A stretch of 8,432 nt of DNA from Pseudomonas sp. (GTDB lineage: Bacteria; Pseudomonadota; Gammaproteobacteria; Pseudomonadales; Pseudomonadaceae): NCBI GenBank assembly GCA_029239415.1, contig JAQZAY010000150.1, positions 1 through 8,432 of the forward strand. The letters run 5' to 3'. The translations under genes were made by a program, and so were the position numbers. Below are positions 1 to 4,899 of this stretch, piece by piece; positions within the stretch are counted from its first letter, which is position 1, and each line of letters begins with the position of its first letter. The notes below the pieces were generated by a model, which did not search any database, was not told the origin of the DNA, and worked only from the letters and a program-made list of their open reading frames with translations.

Positions 1-16
1 CTTGCCAGCGAAGAGG
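1..16 (+). promoter_or_regulatory. 3' end of a TPP riboswitch (THI element), truncated by the window edge
   Basis: Bases 3-16 read TGCCAGCGAAGAGG. This closely matches the conserved 3' end of thiamine pyrophosphate riboswitches (consensus around TGCCAGCGTAGGGA), where CCAG closes the pyrophosphate-side stem and the next bases return to the P2/P1 stems. The rest of the aptamer, including the CTGAGA block, would lie to the left of the window. The position about 30 bases before the start of a CytX-type transporter fits, since cytX genes are known members of thiamine regulons. Only the last part of the element is seen, so the call rests on a short match plus context. Confidence 0.6.
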
Positions 17-46
17 TATCCCCATTCTCTCTGTCGAGCCTATGAA

Positions 47-1330
47 GTGACCACCACCAATCTTTTTTCTCCTGATCAACCCATCCCTGCCGGACAGCGC
101 CTGTTCGGCGCACGCGATCTTTTCGTGCTGTGGTTCTCTCTGGGCACAGGCCTGATGGTCCTGCAGGTCGGCGCCATGCTGGCGCCCGGACTGGGCCTGG
201 CCGGCGCCATGGCAGCGATCTTCATGGGCACCGCCGTCGGCGTGCTGCTCCTGGCCGCAGTCGGGGTGATCGGCAGCGACACCGGCCTGTCGGCCATGGG
301 CACCTTGCGCCTGACGCTCGGCGGGCATGGCGTGCGGCTGCCTTCGCTGCTCAACCTGCTGCAGCTGATCGGCTGGGGCTCGTTCGAGATCATCGTCATG
401 CGCGATGCGGCCAGCCTGCTGGGCGCGCGGGCATTCGGCGAGGGCAGCGCGCTGACCAGTCCGCTGCTGTGGACGTTGTGCTTCGGCGCCCTGGCGACCC
501 TGCTGGCGGTCTGCGGACCGCTGGCCTTCGTGCGCAAGATCCTGCGCAAGTGGGGCATCTGGCTGTTGGTCGGCGCCTGCCTGTGGCTGACCTGGAACCT
601 GTTCGCCAAGGCCGACCTTGCCGCGATCTGGGCCCGCGCCGGTGATGGCTCGATGTCGCTGGCGGTGGGTTTCGACATCGCCATCGCCATGCCGCTGTCC
701 TGGCTGCCATTGATCGCCGACTACTCGCGGTTCGCCCAGCGCGCCAATCGCGTGTTCGCCGGGACCGCGCTGGGCTACTTCATCGGCAATACCTGGTTGA
801 TGAGCCTGGGCGTGGCGTATACCCTGGCATTCGCCTCAAACGGCGAAGCCAATGCGCTGTTGCTGGCCCTGGCGGGCGCAGGCCTGGGCATCCCGCTGCT
901 GCTGATCCTGCTGGACGAGACCGAGAACGCCTTCGCCGATATCCATTCTGCGGCGGTGACCACTGGGCTCTTGGTGCGCATCAAGGTCGAGCACCTGGCA
1001 CTGGTCCTCGGTGCCTTGTGCACGCTGATCGCCTGCCTGGCACCGCTGGCGCAGTACGAGAACTTCCTGCTGCTGATCGGTTCGGTGTTCGCGCCGCTGT
1101 TCGGCGTGGTGCTGATGGACCACTTCGTCGTGCGTCGGCGGCGTCTGCCAGCGGTGGTTGGCGGCCTGCACGGGGGAGCCTTGCTGGCCTGGGGCGTGGG
1201 TGTGGTGGCCTATCACCTGATGGCCAGCCTGGCGCCGGACGTCGGCGCGACCCTGCCGGCATTGCTGCTGGCAGGAGTGACGCACGGTGTGCTGAGCCTC
1301 AGCCGCGGCCGGGAAACAGCTCCGGCTTGA
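47..1330 (+). CDS. cytX: CytX-type NCS1 permease, putative hydroxymethylpyrimidine transporter
   Basis: This is an inner-membrane permease of 427 residues in the NCS1 (cytosine/purine/thiamine) family. Hydropathy suggests about 12 membrane segments, near residues 24-46, 50-75, 99-119, 137-160, 168-188, 207-223, 236-262, 266-290, 314-333, 337-358, 370-393 and 399-418. Family hallmarks are the LQLIGW stretch in segment 3 (105-110) and PLIADYSRF (221-229) after segment 6. CytX proteins are thought to import hydroxymethylpyrimidine or a related precursor for thiamine synthesis; the riboswitch remnant just upstream supports this over cytosine uptake. The GTG at 47 is chosen because the protein then begins MTTTNLFSPDQP, as in relatives, and because the only earlier in-frame start, TTG at 2, lies in the riboswitch. 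The ribosome site is weak (GAG at 36-38). The 3' end overlaps the convergent lipoprotein gene by 32 bases. The substrate is inferred. Confidence 0.87.
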   Translation: MTTTNLFSPDQPIPAGQRLFGARDLFVLWFSLGTGLMVLQVGAMLAPGLGLAGAMAAIFMGTAVGVLLLAAVGVIGSDTGLSAMGTLRLTLGGHGVRLPSLLNLLQLIGWGSFEIIVMRDAASLLGARAFGEGSALTSPLLWTLCFGALATLLAVCGPLAFVRKILRKWGIWLLVGACLWLTWNLFAKADLAAIWARAGDGSMSLAVGFDIAIAMPLSWLPLIADYSRFAQRANRVFAGTALGYFIGNTWLMSLGVAYTLAFASNGEANALLLALAGAGLGIPLLLILLDETENAFADIHSAAVTTGLLVRIKVEHLALVLGALCTLIACLAPLAQYENFLLLIGSVFAPLFGVVLMDHFVVRRRRLPAVVGGLHGGALLAWGVGVVAYHLMASLAPDVGATLPALLLAGVTHGVLSLSRGRETAPA

Positions 1331-2045
1331 TCACGCCGTTCAGGCGCGGGTAGGGGATCTTCAACTCGATGTGGCCCATCGAATAAGGCGCGATGGCATA
1401 CACTTCGTACTTGAGCACTACCGCGCCGTAGGTCAGGGCGATGTGCGGGGTCTGGCGGAAAGGCCAGGTCTTGACGAACTCAGGGTCCTTGTCCATGCCG
1501 GTGCTGATCAGCCAGGCGCGGTGGGATTCCTCGGCGGTCTTCCAGAAGGTCGCCTCCTGGCCGGGTACCAGCATGTCGTCGAGGGTCAGCACCTTGTCCA
1601 GCTTGCGCGAATAGTTGATGAAGCCGCGTCCCGGCATGCCGTGGGCGCCGCCGCTGTCCAGGTAGCTCGACAGCTCGATGATCACCAGTGCGTCATGCTG
1701 CTCGCGTACCTTGGCCTGCAGGTAGCTGCTGTTGCGCTTCTCGGCGCTTTGCAGGTATTGCTCCTCGTAGGCCTTGAGCGTCGCCGGCGGTGCGCTGCGC
1801 TGGTTGTCCTCGGTCAGCTGCAGCAGGCGTTTCTCGACGATGCCGTCGAGCTTGGGCAGGGCCGGGAAGTGGATCATGTCGATGTTCACCAGCGGGCAGT
1901 CGCTTTCGCTGCAGCCAGGCTTTACATGTTCCCAGGCGTCGCGCTTGACCTCGAGCGGCGCTCGCATACTGGGTGTGAACAGGCTCTGGCAAGCGCCCAG
2001 GGCCAGTGCCAGCACGGCCACGGAAGTCAGTTTGACTAGCGTCAT
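1299..2045 (-). CDS. Exported lipoprotein with RsiV/DUF3298 domain
   Basis: The protein has 248 residues. The N-terminus is a lipoprotein signal: a basic start (K5), a hydrophobic run 6-17 and the lipobox L16-G17-A18 before Cys19, giving a mature envelope lipoprotein of about 230 residues. Cys45 and Cys50 (GCSESDC) may form a disulfide. The rest resembles the extracytoplasmic domain of RsiV-type proteins: GGAHG at 132-136 followed by FINYS, then the C-terminal DUF3298 signature around Y213-Y221 with PYSMGHIELKIPY. In Bacillus, RsiV is a membrane anti-sigma factor whose outer domain binds lysozyme. Here no sigma-binding cytoplasmic part or membrane helix exists and no sigma gene is adjacent, so an anti-sigma role is unlikely; function is unknown. 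The start is supported by AAGGA five bases upstream of ATG. The gene is transcribed away from nudF and into the permease gene. Confidence 0.85.
   Translation of the reverse strand: MTLVKLTSVAVLALALGACQSLFTPSMRAPLEVKRDAWEHVKPGCSESDCPLVNIDMIHFPALPKLDGIVEKRLLQLTEDNQRSAPPATLKAYEEQYLQSAEKRNSSYLQAKVREQHDALVIIELSSYLDSGGAHGMPGRGFINYSRKLDKVLTLDDMLVPGQEATFWKTAEESHRAWLISTGMDKDPEFVKTWPFRQTPHIALTYGAVVLKYEVYAIAPYSMGHIELKIPYPRLNGVIKPELFPGRG
1307..1327. terminator. Weak hairpin in the convergent gene overlap, possible bidirectional terminator
   Basis: GGCCGGG (1307-1313) and TCCGGCT (1321-1327) form a stem around a 7-base loop: five G-C pairs plus a G-U wobble at each end when read rightward. It lies exactly where the 3' ends of the permease and lipoprotein genes cross. 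Neither strand has a T tract after it, so it is not a classical intrinsic terminator. It could slow polymerase or stabilise 3' ends, or be a chance product of high GC. Confidence 0.2.
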
Positions 2046-2228
2046 GATGATCCTTGCGACTAGAAGTTATCGGCCTTGGACAGTCGGCGAGGCCTTCGGT
2101 TCGCCACTAAGCTGAACAGACCGGCAGGACCCTATCCTGGCAGCCCAGGCGCTATCTTGAAAGGGGTGAAACCCGGCGCTTCGCGGAGTAGGATGGCCCA
2201 AGCTGCAAACGAGGCAACGAGGATTTCC
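2046..2228. promoter_or_regulatory. Divergent intergenic region with promoters for the lipoprotein gene and nudF
   Basis: This 183-base region separates two genes read in opposite directions, so it should hold at least one promoter for each. I cannot identify a convincing -35/-10 pair: TATCTT at 2153-2158 resembles a -10 box for nudF but has no good -35. Two small perfect hairpins would lie in a nudF leader: CCTGG/CCAGG (2136-2140 with 2145-2149) and GGGT/ACCC (2164-2167 with 2171-2174). Ribosome sites are clear on both sides: GAGGA at 2219-2223 for nudF and AAGGA (2055-2051, minus strand) for the lipoprotein. No gene is seen here. Confidence 0.4.
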
Positions 2229-2846
2229 ATGTCAGATTCATTGAGTACGGTGCCCCAGGCGGTCGAGATAGTCGAGCGGGCCAATTGTTTCCAGGGTTTC
2301 TACAAGCTCGACCGGATACGCTTGCGCCACGAACTGTTCGCCGGTGGCATGGGGCGCGAAATCAGCCGCGAGCTGTTCGTTCGCCATGACGCCGTGTGCG
2401 TGCTGCCCTACGATGCCCGGCGCGACGAGGTCGTGCTGATCGAGCAGTTTCGTGTCGGCGCCCTGGGCAAGGTCGAGAACCCCTGGCTGGTCGAGCTGGT
2501 CGCCGGCCTGATCGACAAGGACGAGCAGCCCGAAGAAGTCGCCCACCGCGAAGCCCAGGAGGAAGCAGGGCTGACAATCGCCGCCTTGTGGCCGATGACC
2601 CGCTACTTTCCGTCTCCCGGTGGCAGCGATGAGTTCGTCCACCTGTACCTGGGCCGCTGCAGCAGCGAAGGCGCTGGCGGGCTGCACGGGCTGGAAGAGG
2701 AGGGCGAAGACATTCGCGTGAGGGTCTGGACATTCGAGGATGCGCTGCAGGCCGTGCGTGATGGCCGGATCGCCAATGCCGCGACCATCATCGCCTTGCA
2801 GTGGCTGGCCCTCAACCGTGCCGAAGTCAGGGGGCTGTGGTCGTGA
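2229..2846 (+). CDS. nudF: ADP-ribose pyrophosphatase (Nudix hydrolase)
   Basis: This cytoplasmic Nudix enzyme of 205 residues hydrolyses ADP-ribose to AMP and ribose 5-phosphate, with Mg2+. The Nudix box runs from Gly93 to Leu115: G-x5-E99-x7-R107-E108-x2-E111-E112-x-G-L, with all metal-binding glutamates present. E. coli NudF (about 209 residues) aligns along the whole length: GFYKLDRIRLRHELF near residues 23-37, the DEVVLIEQ strand (66-73), PWLVELVAG before the box, SPGG (129-132), EDIRVRV (160-166) and the NAATIIALQWL helix near the end. ATG at 2229 gives the family length and has GAGGA five bases upstream; ATG at 2193 would add 12 residues unlike relatives. It is the first gene of the nudF-parE cluster and overlaps the next gene by four bases (GTGA), implying coupled translation. 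Confidence 0.95.
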   Translation: MSDSLSTVPQAVEIVERANCFQGFYKLDRIRLRHELFAGGMGREISRELFVRHDAVCVLPYDARRDEVVLIEQFRVGALGKVENPWLVELVAGLIDKDEQPEEVAHREAQEEAGLTIAALWPMTRYFPSPGGSDEFVHLYLGRCSSEGAGGLHGLEEEGEDIRVRVWTFEDALQAVRDGRIANAATIIALQWLALNRAEVRGLWS

Positions 2847-3289
2847 ACCTGTTGCGAGAGCGCTACCGGGTCGACCTGGCTGGCCTGCAGGCGGCCTGCG
2901 AGGCCAATTACGCGCGGCTGATGCGCTTGCTGCCCGACATGCGCAGTGCCCAGAGTTCGCGGCGCATCGGCATGACCCAAGGCGACCAGATGATGGGCGT
3001 GCTGGTGCTCGACGTGGTGCTGGCCTGCCCGTACACCACCACGCTGCGGGTGCGCCAGGAACACAGCCTGCCCTGGCTGCCGGTACCGCAGCTCGAAGTA
3101 CAGGTCTACCACGATGCGCGCATGGCCGAAGTGGTCAGCTCCGAGCACACCCGGCGCTTTCGCAGCATCTATCCCTACCCGAACGCCGCCATGCACCAGC
3201 CGGACGAAAAGGCCCAGCTCAACCTGTTTCTCGGGGAGTGGCTGAGCCATTGCCTGGCCTGCGGCCACGAGTTGGCCGTGGTGCGCTGA
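2843..3289 (+). CDS. yqiB: DUF1249 family protein (YqiB-like), function unknown
   Basis: A soluble protein of 148 residues with no signal peptide or membrane segment. It matches the YqiB/DUF1249 family (E. coli YqiB about 140 residues) along its length: an N-terminal CEANYARLMRLLPDM segment (19-33), then VQVYHDARMAEVVSS (87-100), YPYPNAAMHQPDEKAQLNLFLGEWL split over 110-134, and CLACGHE (137-143). No catalytic motif is recognised and the biochemical role of the family is not known to me. The GTG at 2843 is chosen because it overlaps the nudF stop as GTGA, has AGGGGG (2829-2834) eight bases upstream, and gives the family N-terminus; the open frame continues further upstream inside nudF. Its fixed place between nudF and cpdA in both Pseudomonas and E. 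coli suggests a linked role, which is inference. Confidence 0.9.
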   Translation: MNLLRERYRVDLAGLQAACEANYARLMRLLPDMRSAQSSRRIGMTQGDQMMGVLVLDVVLACPYTTTLRVRQEHSLPWLPVPQLEVQVYHDARMAEVVSSEHTRRFRSIYPYPNAAMHQPDEKAQLNLFLGEWLSHCLACGHELAVVR

Positions 3290-3311
3290 ACTGTCATCGA
3301 GGAGACGGCCG

Positions 3312-4127
3312 TTGCCGCAGTCCATCCCTTCACCCGATCCATCCCCCGTGCATGTGCTGCAGCTCACCGACAGCCATCTGTTCGCCGACGCGCAGGGCAG
3401 CCTGTTCGGCCTGAATACCCGCGATAGCCTGCAGCACGTGATAGCCCAGGCTCGTCGCGAACATCCACGCGTCGACCTGCTGCTGGCCACCGGCGACCTG
3501 TCCCAAGACGGCAGCGATGCTGCCTACGCCTGTTTCCGGCAATTGACCGAGCCGTTCGGCGCGCCCGCACGCTGGCTGCCTGGAAACCATGACGATCGCG
3601 CCGCCATGGCGAGGATCGCCCAGGGTACAGACCTGCTCCAGGCAGTGACCGACATCGGCCAATGGCGAATCGTCATGCTCGACTCGCAGGTGGTGGGCGC
3701 GGCGTTCGGCGTGCTCGACGAAAAGCAGCTCGCCGGCCTCGACCAGGCCCTGCGCGAAGCCCCCGACCGGCATTGCCTGGTCGCCATGCACCACCAGCCG
3801 GTGCCGATCGACTGTGCCTGGATGGCGCCAATCGGGCTGCGCAATGCCGGCGCGTTGTTCGAGATACTCGAGGGCTACCCTCAGGTGCGGGCACTGTTGT
3901 GGGGGCATGTCCACCAGGAATGGGACCGGCAGCGCGGCGGGGTGCGGCTGCTGGCTTCGCCATCCACCTGCATCCAGTTCGCCCCGGGTAGCGAGGACTT
4001 CACGGTCAGCGAGCAGCAGCCCGGCTATCGCTGGTTGCGCCTGCATGCCAGCGGGCGGGTCGAGACCGGGGTGTCGCGTGCGCGCGAATACGAGGTGCGG
4101 CTGGATTTCAATGGCCCGGGGTACTGA
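3312..4127 (+). CDS. cpdA: 3',5'-cyclic AMP phosphodiesterase CpdA
   Basis: A cytoplasmic class III cyclic nucleotide phosphodiesterase of 271 residues that hydrolyses cAMP to AMP, so it can lower signalling through the cAMP receptor protein (Vfr/Crp). The calcineurin-like metal site is complete: D20-x-H22 (TDSH), G61-D62 (GDLSQDG), G91-N92-H93-D94, the H160-H161 pair, and G198-H199-V-H201. The following SPSTCIQFAPGS (216-227) is typical of the CpdA branch. The start is TTG at 3312: it is preceded at seven bases by a strong AGGAG (3300-3304) and gives the N-terminus expected by comparison with P. aeruginosa CpdA. The next candidate, GTG at 3348, has no ribosome site. It lies 22 bases after the DUF1249 gene, in the same operon. 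The rare TTG start may limit its translation. Confidence 0.94.
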   Translation: MPQSIPSPDPSPVHVLQLTDSHLFADAQGSLFGLNTRDSLQHVIAQARREHPRVDLLLATGDLSQDGSDAAYACFRQLTEPFGAPARWLPGNHDDRAAMARIAQGTDLLQAVTDIGQWRIVMLDSQVVGAAFGVLDEKQLAGLDQALREAPDRHCLVAMHHQPVPIDCAWMAPIGLRNAGALFEILEGYPQVRALLWGHVHQEWDRQRGGVRLLASPSTCIQFAPGSEDFTVSEQQPGYRWLRLHASGRVETGVSRAREYEVRLDFNGPGY

Positions 4128-4195
4128 AGCGGCAGGACCGGCCCGCAAAATTGTTGCGAAAATCCCCAGCCCGCGCCTTTCCCCCCCGAACAGGC

Positions 4196-4201
4196 TACAC
4201 T
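4196..4201 (+). promoter_or_regulatory. -10-like hexamer TACACT upstream of yqiA
   Basis: TACACT preceded by AGGC resembles a sigma-70 -10 box and lies in a 128-base gap between cpdA and yqiA, where an internal promoter would make sense. No -35 box is visible at the right distance; a C7 tract (4181-4187) fills part of the spacer region instead. The call is weak. Confidence 0.25.
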
Positions 4202-4234
4202 GCGCGTCCTTGCGCCCGCTACCAAGGGTGCGCA
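4201..4234 (+). repeat. 12-bp inverted repeat (RNA stem-loop) upstream of yqiA
   Basis: TGCGCGTCCTTG (4201-4212) and CAAGGGTGCGCA (4223-4234) are reverse complements except for two central positions, and those two become G-U wobbles in rightward RNA. The result is an unbroken 12-bp stem with a 10-base loop (4213-4222), ending 21 bases before the yqiA ATG. No T tract follows, so it is not an intrinsic terminator. It could be a regulatory or stabilising mRNA structure, or a protein-binding dyad. Confidence 0.55.
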
Positions 4235-4255
4235 ACCGTAGTTTCCGGGGGCAGC

Positions 4256-4864
4256 ATGTCGGGTTCCATCCTCTATATACATGGCTTGAACAGCTCGCCG
4301 CTGTCGCGCAAGGCGCAGCAGATGAGCGCCGTGATGCAGCGCCTGGGCCTGGGCGGGCAGTTGCGGGTCCCGGCCCTGCATCACCATCCGCGCCAGGCCA
4401 TGGTCCAGCTCGAGGCTGCCATCGCCGAGCTGGGTACGCCTCTGCTGGTCGGCAGTTCGCTGGGCGGCTACTATGCCACCTGCCTGGCCGAGCGCCATGG
4501 GCTCAAGGCGTTGCTGATCAATCCGGCGGTCAGTCCGCACCGCCTGTTCGACGGTCGCCTCGGCCCCCAGCAGAACTTCTACAGCGGCGAGTCCTGGGAC
4601 CTGACCCTCGACCATGTGCACGCCCTGGCCGAGCTCGAAGTACCGCCGCCGCAGGATGCGGACCGCTTTCAGGTGTGGTTGCAGACCGGTGACGAAACCC
4701 TGGACTACCGCCATGCCGAGCGCTACTACCGGGCCTGCGCACTGTGTATCCAGCCCGGTGGCGACCATGGCTTCCAGGGCTTCGCCGAACGGCTGCCGGC
4801 CTTGCTGGCCCATGCCGGCATCGCCCGCACCGCGTATGACGCACTCGATTTTTCCGTATTCTGA
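4256..4864 (+). CDS. yqiA: YqiA-type esterase, alpha/beta hydrolase
   Basis: A small cytoplasmic alpha/beta-hydrolase of 202 residues; E. coli YqiA (193 residues) is an esterase on short acyl esters. The match covers the full length: YIHGLNSSP at 7-15 (oxyanion-hole region), the nucleophile elbow G66-S67-S68-L69-G70 with Ser68, GGYYAT following, INPAVSPH (88-95), the TGDETLDYR block (144-152) carrying the likely acid Asp146 or Asp150, and G169-D170-H171 with His171 as catalytic base. ATG at 4256 is used because the family N-terminus begins two to three residues before the first strand; GGGGG (4247-4251) lies four bases upstream. The open frame continues upstream but only through non-coding sequence. 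It keeps the E. coli position directly before parE. The natural substrate is unknown. Confidence 0.92.
   Translation: MSGSILYIHGLNSSPLSRKAQQMSAVMQRLGLGGQLRVPALHHHPRQAMVQLEAAIAELGTPLLVGSSLGGYYATCLAERHGLKALLINPAVSPHRLFDGRLGPQQNFYSGESWDLTLDHVHALAELEVPPPQDADRFQVWLQTGDETLDYRHAERYYRACALCIQPGGDHGFQGFAERLPALLAHAGIARTAYDALDFSVF
4857..4862 (+). promoter_or_regulatory. -10-like hexamer TATTCT in the AT-rich gap before parE
   Basis: TATTCT overlaps the end of yqiA inside an AT-rich stretch (about 4846-4880) that stands out from its GC-rich surroundings. It could be the -10 box of an internal promoter giving parE its own expression. No matching -35 is visible, so confidence is low. Confidence 0.2.
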
Positions 4865-4899
4865 TTTTTTGCATTCACAACGACTGACGACGAGAACCC

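Noticed and set aside
2..46. TTG at position 2 as the start of the permease gene
   Set aside because: It lies inside the riboswitch-like sequence, the extra 15 residues do not resemble CytX N-termini, and nothing upstream can be seen to act as a ribosome site.
2076..2228. N-terminal extension of nudF by up to 51 residues
   Set aside because: The added residues are low-complexity translation of the intergenic region and absent from NudF relatives; ATG at 2229 has a good ribosome site and gives the family length.
4865..4870. T6 run after the yqiA stop as an intrinsic terminator
   Set aside because: No G-C hairpin precedes the T run, and a terminator here would cut parE off from the operon.
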